DNA from: Methanobacteriota archaeon
Lineage (GTDB): Archaea; Thermoplasmatota; Poseidoniia; Poseidoniales; Poseidoniaceae
DNA length: 64,000 nucleotides
Direction of reading: 5' to 3'
Assembly (NCBI GenBank): GCA_002718195.1
Contig: PBDU01000018.1
Span: forward strand, 27,350 to 91,349
The notes beneath the pieces were generated by a model. It saw only the letters and a program-made list of their open reading frames with translations. It searched no databases and was not told where the DNA came from. Below, one piece after another: positions 45,730 through 55,348 of this stretch. The number at the start of each line of letters is the position of its first letter. Position 1 is the stretch's first letter. The translations under genes were made by a program, and so were the position numbers.

Positions 45730-45783
45730 TCAAGAATTTTCATCTCAGTGAATTAAATTGCAACACAAAATAGGCGAATCCGT

Positions 45784-45790
45784 CATATAT
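45784..45790 (+). promoter_or_regulatory. TATA-like box for tRNA-Asn
   Basis: CATATAT ends 21 bp before the tRNA-Asn 5' end, close to the archaeal TATA distance (about 22-27 bp to the start site). The guaAb stop is 54 bp further upstream, so the tRNA can be transcribed independently. Confidence 0.45.
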
Positions 45791-45811
45791 GGGATGCTTG
45801 TCGGCGAAGTT

Positions 45812-45887
45812 GCCGATTTAGCTTAGCTGGTGGAGCGTGGGACTGTTAATCCCAAGGTCATGGGTTCGAACCCCATAATCGGCGCCA
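45812..45887 (+). tRNA. tRNA-Asn(GTT)
   Basis: A complete cloverleaf without intron. The acceptor GCCGATT (45812-45818) pairs with AATCGGC (45877-45883), discriminator G at 45884, and a genome-encoded CCA follows at 45885-45887. The anticodon stem TGGGA/TCCCA encloses CTGTTAA, giving anticodon GTT at 45845-45847. The T arm is ATGGG-TTCGAAC-CCCAT. It lies between guaAb and the converging thymidine phosphorylase gene. Confidence 0.96.
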
Positions 45888-45894
45888 ATCATTA

Positions 45895-47235
45895 TCAATT
45901 GGACATTTGTTTTGAACCGATTCTAGCAATCAGTCTTGAATCAGTTTTCTGTGGCTGAGTCTCGATTAACCTAAAGGAATTTTGAATTATTGAAACCTCT
46001 TCCGAGGTAGGTTTGTAATCGTAATACATGGTTAACAACGCTTCATCAGATTCAACCTTTGAGCCCTCATTTTTGTGCAGTATGTACCCCGTAAATTGGT
46101 TAATTTCCTCTCCAAAGACGAACCTTCCTGCTTTGTGCTTTCTTGCTATTTTTGCAAGTTCCATCGCATCGATACTCTCGACATATCCAGAGTTTGTTGC
46201 TTTTATTTCCAAATAATCATCTCCAAGCAAAACATCAGGATTGGAGATTACATTATCGATGTAGGATCCTTCGACTCCTTGATTAACACACATTTCCCTA
46301 AATTTTCGAATGACGTTGCCTGATTTCATTTCTTTATCCATCTTCGAAAGTATAGTTTGATCATCACTGTACAATCCTGATAATTTGAGCAGGTCTAGTG
46401 CTTGGAGATACACAATGTCTCTGCAATCTGTATTTTCTTGTTCACATTTCATCACTAAAATTGATTCAATCACTTCCAATGAATTTCCAATGTAATCACC
46501 AATTGGGTTAGACATATCAGTTATCTGGGCAATGCAATCTATTCCAAGTAATTGGGCAACCTTTTGCATAGAGGAAGCAAGGGCTTTTGCATCATCTTGA
46601 TTTTTCATGAATGCAGCATCTCCGCATTTTACATCCAATACAAGGCAATCTAAACCTTCTGCTGCCTTCTTAGAAATAATCGAGGCTGTAATCAGTGGAA
46701 TAGAGTCAATTGTATGACTGATATCTCTTAGGGCATAAAGTAAGGAGTCAGCAGGTGCAATTTCACTTGACTGTGCGCTTATGCAACAGCCCACAGTTTC
46801 AAGAGATGCAGCCATTTCCTCTGGTGTTAAGTCAGTCCTAAATCCAGTCAATGATTCCAATTTGTCAATTGTTCCTCCAGTATGCCCTAAACCTCTGCCA
46901 GCAAGCATTGGCACCTTGAGTCCACAACAGGCCAAGAGTGGTGCCAATATTAATGACATTTTGTCACCGACTCCTCCGGTACTATGTTTGTCAACTACAA
47001 TGTTTTGATAATCTGGCCATTCGAGAACACTTCCTGAATGCATCATCTTTTGTGTCAAAAAAGCAGTATCTTCAGGTGATATCGAATTCTCATGAACAGC
47101 CTTTAGCCAGGTGATTGCTTGTTCATTTGGTATGCTTCTATTAGCCACTGCATCAATAAATTTCGAAAGCAGTTCACGATCTTGAGCCTTCTTATCCTTA
47201 ATTGCCGAAACTAAAGTATCGACAATTTCTTGCAT
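45895..47235 (-). CDS. deoA: Thymidine/pyrimidine-nucleoside phosphorylase
   Basis: The 446-residue protein has the bacterial-type DeoA/Pdp signature VDKHSTGGVGDKMSLILAPL, followed by MLAGRGLGHTGGTIDKLES and SSEIAPADSLLYALRD. Further landmarks are ISKKAAEGLDCLVLDVKCG and ITDMSNPIGDYIGN. It splits (deoxy)pyrimidine nucleosides with phosphate, feeding pentose and base salvage. The length fits DeoA; archaeal AMP phosphorylases (about 500 residues with an N-terminal extension) differ. Only 2 nt separate it from the upstream 2-oxoglutarate oxygenase gene on the same strand. The sequence looks bacterial. Confidence 0.92.
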   Translation of the reverse strand: MQEIVDTLVSAIKDKKAQDRELLSKFIDAVANRSIPNEQAITWLKAVHENSISPEDTAFLTQKMMHSGSVLEWPDYQNIVVDKHSTGGVGDKMSLILAPLLACCGLKVPMLAGRGLGHTGGTIDKLESLTGFRTDLTPEEMAASLETVGCCISAQSSEIAPADSLLYALRDISHTIDSIPLITASIISKKAAEGLDCLVLDVKCGDAAFMKNQDDAKALASSMQKVAQLLGIDCIAQITDMSNPIGDYIGNSLEVIESILVMKCEQENTDCRDIVYLQALDLLKLSGLYSDDQTILSKMDKEMKSGNVIRKFREMCVNQGVEGSYIDNVISNPDVLLGDDYLEIKATNSGYVESIDAMELAKIARKHKAGRFVFGEEINQFTGYILHKNEGSKVESDEALLTMYYDYKPTSEEVSIIQNSFRLIETQPQKTDSRLIARIGSKQMSN

Positions 47236-47237
47236 TT

Positions 47238-48173
47238 TTATTCCTCAATTAGACCGATTTCGACCAATCTTTGGTGCAAGAATTCACCAGCGGTAATGCC
47301 TTCATATTCAGCGACTCCAGTGGTTGCATGTATGAATTTTTCATGTGGTGTTAAATCTATTTCATTGCGTGGATGAACGAACATTGGCATTGAATATCTA
47401 GACGTTGAATTATCTTCTGGATTTACCACTCGATGGGTGGTTGATTTGAACAAACCATTTGTCAAGTTTTGAATCATATCTCCTGAATCGACAACGATTT
47501 TGTCTGAGCCTGCTTTCACATCATGCCATTTGCCTTCATTGTCTAAAACCTGCAAACCAGAGGCTGTGGAGCCGACTAACAGAGTGATGAAATTGATATC
47601 TTCATGTTGAGCAGACCTAACCGCACCAGGTTCGGCACCAATAGTTGGTGGATAGTGAATCAGCCTCATGATGGTATTTCCCTCAATTGCCATTTCCGGC
47701 AGCCAATTTTCCTGCATACCCAAATACAATGATGCGGCTTTGAGTAATTCTTTTGACAAATCTTCCATTTTGTCGTATAGTGGATCAAATGACTGTCTGA
47801 ATTGAGGTACTTCCTCGTCCGGCCATACGTTTTGAGGATAAGTTGCAGAACTATTGTTTGTGGTTCTTCCTGTCTGCCAGAATTCCTTCAAATCTGGAAT
47901 GTTAGTATCCTTTGCATGCTCAGTTCCGAACGGAGTCCAACCTCTTTGGTGACCAATATCTGATAATTTGTACCTTGATTTTTGATTCCTATCTAGGGCA
48001 AAAAAATCCGCTCCAGTTGAATAGGTTGAATCAATGAGCTCCTGTGGGATCCCGTGGTTTGATAGTGAAAAGAAACCTATGTCGGAAAGCGCATCTCCCA
48101 GTTTTTTTACAAACTCACCCTTGGTTTCATCCTTGAGCCATAACCTGTAGTCGATTTCTGGGACTTTGCTCAT
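47238..48173 (-). CDS. 2-oxoglutarate/Fe(II)-dependent oxygenase (isopenicillin-N-synthase family)
   Basis: The 311-residue protein has the DIOX N-terminal block (GDALSDIGFFSLSNHGIPQEL). The iron-binding facial triad is present: HEDINFITLL (HxD near 190) and STTHRVVNP (His near 246), with the 2OG-binding RYSMPMF (RxS near 258). It hydroxylates or oxidises a small molecule of unknown identity. It is sandwiched between thymidine phosphorylase (2-nt gap) and a BI-1 protein gene (9-nt gap), suggesting a three-gene operon. A link with nucleoside oxidation is speculation. Confidence 0.88.
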   Translation of the reverse strand: MSKVPEIDYRLWLKDETKGEFVKKLGDALSDIGFFSLSNHGIPQELIDSTYSTGADFFALDRNQKSRYKLSDIGHQRGWTPFGTEHAKDTNIPDLKEFWQTGRTTNNSSATYPQNVWPDEEVPQFRQSFDPLYDKMEDLSKELLKAASLYLGMQENWLPEMAIEGNTIMRLIHYPPTIGAEPGAVRSAQHEDINFITLLVGSTASGLQVLDNEGKWHDVKAGSDKIVVDSGDMIQNLTNGLFKSTTHRVVNPEDNSTSRYSMPMFVHPRNEIDLTPHEKFIHATTGVAEYEGITAGEFLHQRLVEIGLIEE

Positions 48174-48182
48174 CCTATTCCC

Positions 48183-48926
48183 TCATCTCTTTGATGCCAG
48201 CTTCATTAGTAATCTCAAGACTTCGAAATAAATCCAAACAACTGATACCAATAATCCATGAGCACCATACCACTCATACTTTTGAGCAGAACCACCTTTT
48301 ATACCATTTTCAATGAATGTGAAATCTGACAATAAGGTAAGGGATGCAATTGCAATTATGACAACTGAAATCCCAATTCCTATCGGTCCATTAGAGTGAA
48401 GGAAAGGAACTTCTAAGTTAGTTCCTGCCAAGAATAAAACCATTTGAATTAGGTAAACAAACATGATTGCCATCACCGCAGAACCCAAAACCATGTTGAA
48501 TCCTCTAGATGCTCTGAATCCCGTGAATTTGAAGAAAGCAAACATTGATCCTACTATTCCTGTAGTGATTAAGCCTGCATTTAATGCAATACCCGGATAG
48601 AACATTTCGGCAAATAGCGAAATTCCACCCACAAATAAGCCCTCAAGGAAAGCATGTGGTAGGACGACCATCTGCGGATTTTCTGGCCTTGCAATCCAAA
48701 GTACTAGTGATAGAATGAAACTTCCAATTGCCCCAACTAACCAGTACATCATCATCATTGATGGGTTGTTAATTGCCGTTGCAAATACAACAAAAACTCC
48801 CAATAGCATTACTCCAAATAGAGTGAGTATCTTTGAGATAGTTCCCTCGAAAGTCATCCTTTGCTGAGTTTGACCATATTCCCAAAATTTTTGACTCAAG
48901 AAAGGATTTGTCGTATTCGCTACCAT
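48183..48926 (-). CDS. Bax inhibitor-1 / YccA-family membrane protein
   Basis: The 247-residue protein has seven predicted TM helices. The N-terminus PFLSQKFWEYGQTQQRMTFEG resembles the YccA-type BI-1 branch (COG4760). Other hints are LTLFGVMLLGVFVVFATAI, ALNAGLITTGIVGSMFAFF and LTLLSDFTFIENGIKGG, the last containing the family's conserved acidic loop near the C-terminus. BI-1 proteins are thought to be pH-gated ion leak channels. It is the first gene of the run leading into the oxygenase and thymidine phosphorylase genes. Confidence 0.85.
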   Translation of the reverse strand: MVANTTNPFLSQKFWEYGQTQQRMTFEGTISKILTLFGVMLLGVFVVFATAINNPSMMMMYWLVGAIGSFILSLVLWIARPENPQMVVLPHAFLEGLFVGGISLFAEMFYPGIALNAGLITTGIVGSMFAFFKFTGFRASRGFNMVLGSAVMAIMFVYLIQMVLFLAGTNLEVPFLHSNGPIGIGISVVIIAIASLTLLSDFTFIENGIKGGSAQKYEWYGAHGLLVSVVWIYFEVLRLLMKLASKR

Positions 48927-48964
48927 CTTAATCGATTTTACCGATTAGGCGATAGTTTGTAAAT

Positions 48965-51900
48965 CTAAGCCTCGTTTTGATGCTTACTAACCTCTTCTTG
49001 ATAGTAATTTGACAATTGTTCCACAGTCCAGCCTTGTTCGAGGTAACCTTCAATCAAAGCTCTATCCCATCCAGGGAATTTAGCAATATCGTCATCGCTT
49101 AAGCCTGAGCCAGAGTTAGGCTCTTCCTGGTTATGGTTCAATACTGGACTAGACCACTTTGAATCAGCAACATTTGCCTCTTCAAATACAGATTCATTAT
49201 ACTTCGAAAATTCCTCATTTGCGCTTGCTAATTTATCTTCAGAGTTCTTACCTGCCTGAGTTATTCCGTAAATTGCCACCGCAAATAAGACCACAGCAAG
49301 TAGCATCATTATTGTCATGAATGGGAATCCTGCCGATTCCTCTTCGCTCTCAGATTCTACATTTAGTTCAGACCTCTGAGCGTTGGTGCATCCTCCTGCG
49401 TCAACAAATTGACCCGTGGGCGTGTCTAAGCACTCATCCACAGAGTCAATTACCCCATCATTATCAGAATCAACTTCCTCGGTTTGATTGGTGTTGTTGT
49501 TCTCCCCTCCAGTTTGGTTATTTCCATTCTGAGTTTGGTCGGTGTCGGTATTATTTCCTTCATTAGGGTCGACAATCTCCCCATCTTCGTTGAAAACATT
49601 TGGATCAGTTCCTGCTTGGAATTCAGCAAGGTTATCCAATTCATCATTGTCTGGGTCTAGGCTTGATTCTAAAACACCAGGTCCACCAGCAAATCTCCAA
49701 GTTCTGTTCATTCCATGCTCAATTTCCCAGTAATCAGGAAGACCATCGTTATCAGTATCTGTTTGGGAATCAAGTCTATTCCAATCTTCATACCATGATG
49801 CCAAGTATGGTGCTGTCACTTCTGAAGATGTCAACAATACCCCGTATTCTCTATTCCTGAGTAGGGCAGAATCTCCCCAGTTGATGGACGAAATCAGAAC
49901 CGATTCTCCATCGATTATGGCACCTTTGTTGTGCAATTTTTCGACAGACTCATCACTGCTCATAATTACAGCAGATACGTCATATCCCATGGTAGCATTC
50001 CAATCCTCATTGAATCTATCAACGATGTCTTGGATGTCCTCGTCAAGGAATGCTCCATTGACAATCAATCTGATTTCAACACCTCTTTGCGCAGCCTCTT
50101 CTAGAGATTGAAGAACTGGATTTGTTGACCATCCCCAGTACCAATCAATTTCTAAATATTGAAGTGAAAGCAGAATTTGAGAATCTGCGTTGGATATCAT
50201 TGTGGATATTTCCTCTAGACATGTATCTGGGCAAGTGAATAGATCAGCTGACACATTTGCGGTTATGCCGTCAGTTGTTGGACCAATTACTCCAGACCAT
50301 TGTGGCATAGTCCATCCAGTTGGTCTGTCAGAACTTCTTGCTTCATCGATATAGGATAAGGAGGAATCAAACTCAATCATCATGTTTTGTTTTACTTGCA
50401 GAGCAAAGGCTTCGCTGTGAATAATTGCAGACCACTCTCTGTTTCCAGAATCGCTTGGATTTGGCAAGGATGAAGATTTCCAATTTCCAGAAGAAATCCA
50501 AACGCTGCTTGAATCTCTGACCGCAATCTTGGCGTGAAGATACGCATAAGCGTCATCAGAGTCAATACCAAACCAAAATACCTCTGCTCCGTTATCGACT
50601 AATTCAGCAGCCATCCCTTTCTGAGTTTCCAAATCATAATTCTTCCACCATGATTCTCCAGCATCGAGTACTATTGATACCTCAACGCCTCTTTCTTCAG
50701 CATCTATTAGTGCCTCGACGATTAGAGGGTGCTGAATTTGATACATCATTATCTCGAGAGTTGAAGTTGCTCCTTGAATCCATGCTAAAATATCTACTAT
50801 TCCAGTTTCAGGTCCCAGTAGTGGTATTACCTCCATTTCTGATTGCACGGTATCTTGGTTGCAAATTGTAGTAGCTCCAAGAACCGACCATCTGTGCATC
50901 CAATCAGAAGAGGTATTGGTGTCACCAAACTCTCCACAATTATCACCTCTGTGATAGATGTAATTGTCAATGTCTGAAACAGACATCATGACTGATGTCC
51001 CGCTCCATCCCTCGATTGTGGTGTCTCCATTACCCCAGACTACTGTGTCGGCAATTTCGCCACTTGAGGTAATCAGCTGCAATGCACCACCCTCATCTGG
51101 AAGGTAGAGAGGTACGGTCATCACTTCACTCATGGATTGAACCGCTCCGGTTTCGAATATTGAGAGAGCAGAAGCATCAGCACCGATGATAACTGATTTA
51201 CCAGATTCGAGATTTATGTTTTCAAAGGTTGATGAGAAGGTGCTTCCTGAACTTGTAACTCTTGTAACCTGCCATGATGATAGAACAGCATTCTTTTGTC
51301 CTACGTTAGACAATTCAAAGAATTCCATGTTTGAGGACAGACTGTGCGTTCCATCCGGCATTATTCTCGAGAACTTGATGTCCTCTGCACCAGCATAATC
51401 TGAAAGGGTTGGTTCAGGCATTCCTGGTGTAATCCATGGATTTCTTACCCAGTTACCATTCTCGTCCTGAGAAATTGACTGGCATTCGCTTACTGTACTC
51501 CAAGAGTAAGTTTGTACCAAGACTGAATCTGGATTTCTAATCTCAATAGAATCACCTAAACCAGAAACCGACCAGTTATCTAATTGCACCACTATTCTGT
51601 GATCTGGAGCGACCGGAATTGGTGATTGTGGACCGCTGTTATTGTGAATCCTGTCGCCACGAATGAACCATTTTTCACCATCTGAGTTTATGATTTGCCA
51701 TCTTGCTAAGTCAATAACTTCAGTACCCGTATTGTGGAATTCAAACCAATCATCCTCATATTCCTCATTAGTATTAGGACAGAATGGATAAACCTCTGTC
51801 AAGTTGAGAGTAATTGGACCGGTATAAGCCGGCCATTGTGGATTTTCTTGATTTGGTGTAGGCCATGCAGATGGAATCAAAACACTGATTTGTCCGTTAG

Positions 51901-53818
51901 CAGTTCCATCGGGACCAGCTCCAGCGTGGCTTGAAGATGGGTCGATCATTGTCTCTCCTTCTACCGTGGCTGTCCAATCAACTGAGTCTATGATGTAATC
52001 ATTTGATGTCACTAAGGCAAGACTGTCCTGACCAGAATTCTTCAGGTAAAAGGAGGAACTTGTAGAAAGAGATACTAGTGCTACTTGCCCACTTTGCAGA
52101 ACGGTGTCATTAGTGTAGGGTAGTCTATTTGAGTCAAGGGTTAGTGTTCTGCTGCTAGCTTTGAGTTTGAAACCAGCGATATCAATCGCATCACTACCAT
52201 AATTCAGAATTTCAACCCATTCGCCTTGTGGGTACGCATTCTCATCGTTTCCAAATGGGTTCGGCATTATCTCATGGATTGAAAGGTTGTACGTTGGGAC
52301 ATCTACTTCTCCTGGTTGTGGTTGATGTGGAGTTTGGAACACTGCCTCCTTCCAGACACCAGTAGGATCAGAGTCTCTAATCAATGCTGCATCTATTGTT
52401 GGAATAGTTCTCCAAGTAGCTGTGTCGATTACATTCATAGCATTATCCATCAAGAATATGTTGTTACTTCTGTTCCAAAGTTCTGTATCCTCAGTAAACT
52501 GAATAATTCTATACTCATCTGGAGCAATAAAAGTAGAGTTTTGTGTTTCATTAGTGACTATGTTTGCTTGGGTAAGTTGAGTGACATTCCCCATTGCATC
52601 CATGATCATGTAGTCGATTAAGTTCAATGTCATGCTTCCATTATTGTAAAGTTCAATCCATTCTCCTGCTGGGAAGTTTTGTCCTTCGCCATTTGCATGA
52701 GGAACAATTTCAGACAACTCAAGATCAGAAATTTGCACTGGTTGTTGGATAACAGGGATACTAGCATCTCCTGGAGTTGGCCATGCACAAACTACCCAAG
52801 TTGCATTTGGATTTGTTGAGTCTTCACAATATGAGTATCCGGGCTCAGCATTTCTCCACTCAATTTCTTGAGCGATGGTTCCATTACTCCATTTCATGAA
52901 CATTGTTTCTTGAGCATTGTTCAACATCCCATAAGTGCTCAAACCGTTGACAGCCATGATTGCATATCCTCCTGGAGCAAGGTTTGTTCCACTGAGTGAA
53001 CTTGAAGATATTAGATGTGATGAATTTGGGTTTATTACATTCCCTGCTAAGTCCTCAAGATAGATTTGAGATACATCAAAATCTGTCTGACCTGTGTTTA
53101 GAATTTCAATCCATTCACCACCAGGATATGTGTCATTATCATAAGATGGCCAAGGATTAGGCATCACTTCATTCATTACTAAATCAGCAGGATAGGTTTG
53201 AACTGGTGCAGGAGTATTATTGTTTGATTGACCTGGAGTTGGATTTGCTGTATTAACCCAATCTGCTGTAGCAGGAGTAGTCTCTTCCAAAGATACGCCA
53301 CTCGAGGATGAATTCCACGATGCTTGGTCGATTGCGTTGCCTGTTGAATCTAGTAGCGTAATCGAATCAAAGGAATTAGCGAGGTAAAAATTCGAGTAAC
53401 CATTTCTAGCGATTACCATGTAGTCTCCAGGATTCAATGTGTAGGTTGACGCATTATTTGCATTGTAACCCACGATTGAGTTTGAGTCGAATGTTATGGT
53501 TTTACTTGCCTTATTCTCAAGTTGGAAATTTCTTACATCTATTGCTTGGGTGCCTACGTTGGTTACTTCCATCCACTCCCCGCCAGGCCAAGCAGCATCA
53601 TCATACCCGTTTGGATTCGGCATTGCCTCATTCAAACATATGTCGCCAGTACAAGCCATCGCTCTACCGGATGTTAGATTGATTTTCTCTTCTGATAGCG
53701 TGAGGTTTTGAATTGGGATAGCACTAACAGACATCAAAACCATCAAAATCACAAGGCTGAATGATTTTACCTTCAATCCCTTCATAATTCTCATCTCTTC
53801 GTTGAATGCTTTGTTCAT
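48965..53818 (-). CDS. Giant surface protein: six lamin-tail domains, two phospholipase-D motifs, TSP3, TM, GWT tail
   Basis: The 1617-residue protein begins with a signal peptide (core FSLVILMVLMSVSAIP); ATG at 53791 is an alternative start. About six lamin-tail-like domains span 55-950, each marked by NEAMPNP/NEVMPNP-type starts and GEW(M/I/V)E(V/I)LN cores. Two HKD motifs follow: HAKIAVRD (near 1091) and HNKGAIID (near 1296), a complete phospholipase-D pair with SSGNW and SSINW behind them. Calcium-type TSP3 repeats (DTDNDGLPD, DSDNDGVID) lead to a TM helix (about 1497-1518). The cytoplasmic tail ends with EQGWTVEQLSNYYQEE. It is likely an extracellular hydrolase or transferase, perhaps acting on phosphodiesters or DNA. 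Confidence 0.88.
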   Translation of the reverse strand: MNKAFNEEMRIMKGLKVKSFSLVILMVLMSVSAIPIQNLTLSEEKINLTSGRAMACTGDICLNEAMPNPNGYDDAAWPGGEWMEVTNVGTQAIDVRNFQLENKASKTITFDSNSIVGYNANNASTYTLNPGDYMVIARNGYSNFYLANSFDSITLLDSTGNAIDQASWNSSSSGVSLEETTPATADWVNTANPTPGQSNNNTPAPVQTYPADLVMNEVMPNPWPSYDNDTYPGGEWIEILNTGQTDFDVSQIYLEDLAGNVINPNSSHLISSSSLSGTNLAPGGYAIMAVNGLSTYGMLNNAQETMFMKWSNGTIAQEIEWRNAEPGYSYCEDSTNPNATWVVCAWPTPGDASIPVIQQPVQISDLELSEIVPHANGEGQNFPAGEWIELYNNGSMTLNLIDYMIMDAMGNVTQLTQANIVTNETQNSTFIAPDEYRIIQFTEDTELWNRSNNIFLMDNAMNVIDTATWRTIPTIDAALIRDSDPTGVWKEAVFQTPHQPQPGEVDVPTYNLSIHEIMPNPFGNDENAYPQGEWVEILNYGSDAIDIAGFKLKASSRTLTLDSNRLPYTNDTVLQSGQVALVSLSTSSSFYLKNSGQDSLALVTSNDYIIDSVDWTATVEGETMIDPSSSHAGAGPDGTANGQISVLIPSAWPTPNQENPQWPAYTGPITLNLTEVYPFCPNTNEEYEDDWFEFHNTGTEVIDLARWQIINSDGEKWFIRGDRIHNNSGPQSPIPVAPDHRIVVQLDNWSVSGLGDSIEIRNPDSVLVQTYSWSTVSECQSISQDENGNWVRNPWITPGMPEPTLSDYAGAEDIKFSRIMPDGTHSLSSNMEFFELSNVGQKNAVLSSWQVTRVTSSGSTFSSTFENINLESGKSVIIGADASALSIFETGAVQSMSEVMTVPLYLPDEGGALQLITSSGEIADTVVWGNGDTTIEGWSGTSVMMSVSDIDNYIYHRGDNCGEFGDTNTSSDWMHRWSVLGATTICNQDTVQSEMEVIPLLGPETGIVDILAWIQGATSTLEIMMYQIQHPLIVEALIDAEERGVEVSIVLDAGESWWKNYDLETQKGMAAELVDNGAEVFWFGIDSDDAYAYLHAKIAVRDSSSVWISSGNWKSSSLPNPSDSGNREWSAIIHSEAFALQVKQNMMIEFDSSLSYIDEARSSDRPTGWTMPQWSGVIGPTTDGITANVSADLFTCPDTCLEEISTMISNADSQILLSLQYLEIDWYWGWSTNPVLQSLEEAAQRGVEIRLIVNGAFLDEDIQDIVDRFNEDWNATMGYDVSAVIMSSDESVEKLHNKGAIIDGESVLISSINWGDSALLRNREYGVLLTSSEVTAPYLASWYEDWNRLDSQTDTDNDGLPDYWEIEHGMNRTWRFAGGPGVLESSLDPDNDELDNLAEFQAGTDPNVFNEDGEIVDPNEGNNTDTDQTQNGNNQTGGENNNTNQTEEVDSDNDGVIDSVDECLDTPTGQFVDAGGCTNAQRSELNVESESEEESAGFPFMTIMMLLAVVLFAVAIYGITQAGKNSEDKLASANEEFSKYNESVFEEANVADSKWSSPVLNHNQEEPNSGSGLSDDDIAKFPGWDRALIEGYLEQGWTVEQLSNYYQEEVSKHQNEA

Positions 53819-53836
53819 AGTTGTTCCTCTCCTGTT

Positions 53837-55348
53837 TCAGATGAATCCGAATGCATCGAATTTTTGTGCGAATGTGTAAATCATGATTGGTACGATGATA
53901 ATTCCCATGGCGTGTGATCTTCGAATTCCAATTCTTGGAGGCAACATACCGATTAGAGTTCCAATCAAAAGAACGCCAATGCCAATCATACCGGTCGAGA
54001 ACCAAACTAGAGCGACAACGAATACTATCACACCTAGTACCATTTGCTGCAAAGGAATGGCAGCATGTAATTTCAACATTCCTTTCCCTACGTGCTTCAT
54101 GATTGGTACTGCAATTAATCCACTAGCCAGGGTAATTGCCAATAATCTAACGAAATCAGCAGTTGGGTGCAAAGAATTCCATGTGTCGACTGGATACATC
54201 ATCTTCAGAGCCAATGTTGCTCCAGATCTTGATCTCCCGATGATGTAAAGGAATCCAAGAACCATCACTGTAACTGCAGTATTTACTGCGCTGAGAATTG
54301 CAATAATTTCCAAGTCTTGCTTTGTTTGTGGTCCTTCATCACCCGCTTCTGCTTCTGCGATTGCCCTTTCCATCAATTCCTCGTCAGACATATCGATTAG
54401 ACGCTTTGACTCCCAATCCATACCCGGTCCTTCCCTACCTTGTATTCTGGCAGCGACGTTTCTTCCGCCCATTACCAGAACAGTTGCTTGACTAGCGGTC
54501 ATTCCAGGTAGGACTCCCATTGCTGCTCCTGCAACGCTTGACCAGAAACATGGGTTAATCAGAGGTCTTGCTGGAGGGAGTGTCCAATCCTCCTTTTGTG
54601 GAGGTAAGTGAGAAGTCGTGGCATAGATGTCCAGCAAGTTTGCAATTCCAAACAGACCTGCTAGACTTGGAAGAAGCAGAGAGGCATCTGGCATTCCAAC
54701 AGGGGAACGGGCTGGTAATTCGAATACAGCCCAACCATACCAGCCAGTTAGTAGGAAGAAGATAGTTGCAACGGCAAATCCTGCTAGTCTACTATCTTCT
54801 CCTAATTTGCCGAAAGTGATGAATCGAATCCATTTAGGCCAATCCAATCTTGTCGTTTCGGTTGCTAGAAGTAAGAAGGAAATTGTAAGCAGTAGGAAAG
54901 GAAGTATGTTTCTAAGATTGTCATAAAGATTCATCTCTGGTCCGAAAACTATTCTTGCGACAACGATCAGTGGTAGAGACAAAAATAGACCCAATTGAGA
55001 ACCACGAGCAGACCATGCTACACCTCTTGCAGCGTTTCCTGCAAGCAACATACGATGTCCCGGAAGTAATGAAAGAGCAGTATCTCCGTCGGGCGCTCCT
55101 ATCAATGCGCTCGGGATATAATTCAGGAATGTGTGAACAGTTCCTGTTGCTACAATAATAGCGGCTACTGCAGAGAGAGGAATTCCAATTTCTAGTAATG
55201 CAGGGGAAAGTGCCAGAAGAATGAGAGCAACGTTGTTTACGTGAAATCCAGGGATTAAACCAGTCAATGAACCAAGACTTACGCCGATGAACAAGCTGGC
55301 TAATAGCCAACCGAGTTCATAGGTGTAAGCCTCCATCATCACAATCAC
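53837..55348 (-). CDS. TctA-like (COG1784) membrane protein
   Basis: This 503-residue polytopic protein resembles archaeal TctA-family permeases. SLFIGVSLGSLTGLIPGFHVNNVALILLA is quoted here in parts: GSLTGLIPGFHVNNVALILL lies in the first 50 residues. A second repeat follows about half-way, with AAMGVLPGMTASQATVLVMG. This is the internal duplication typical of the family. True TctA proteins import tricarboxylates with TctB/TctC, which are not seen here; the archaeal relatives have no assigned substrate. The GTG at 55348 overlaps the upstream stop by 4 bp; ATG at 55339 behind GGAGTGAT is an alternative. Confidence 0.85.
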   Translation of the reverse strand: MIVMMEAYTYELGWLLASLFIGVSLGSLTGLIPGFHVNNVALILLALSPALLEIGIPLSAVAAIIVATGTVHTFLNYIPSALIGAPDGDTALSLLPGHRMLLAGNAARGVAWSARGSQLGLFLSLPLIVVARIVFGPEMNLYDNLRNILPFLLLTISFLLLATETTRLDWPKWIRFITFGKLGEDSRLAGFAVATIFFLLTGWYGWAVFELPARSPVGMPDASLLLPSLAGLFGIANLLDIYATTSHLPPQKEDWTLPPARPLINPCFWSSVAGAAMGVLPGMTASQATVLVMGGRNVAARIQGREGPGMDWESKRLIDMSDEELMERAIAEAEAGDEGPQTKQDLEIIAILSAVNTAVTVMVLGFLYIIGRSRSGATLALKMMYPVDTWNSLHPTADFVRLLAITLASGLIAVPIMKHVGKGMLKLHAAIPLQQMVLGVIVFVVALVWFSTGMIGIGVLLIGTLIGMLPPRIGIRRSHAMGIIIVPIMIYTFAQKFDAFGFI

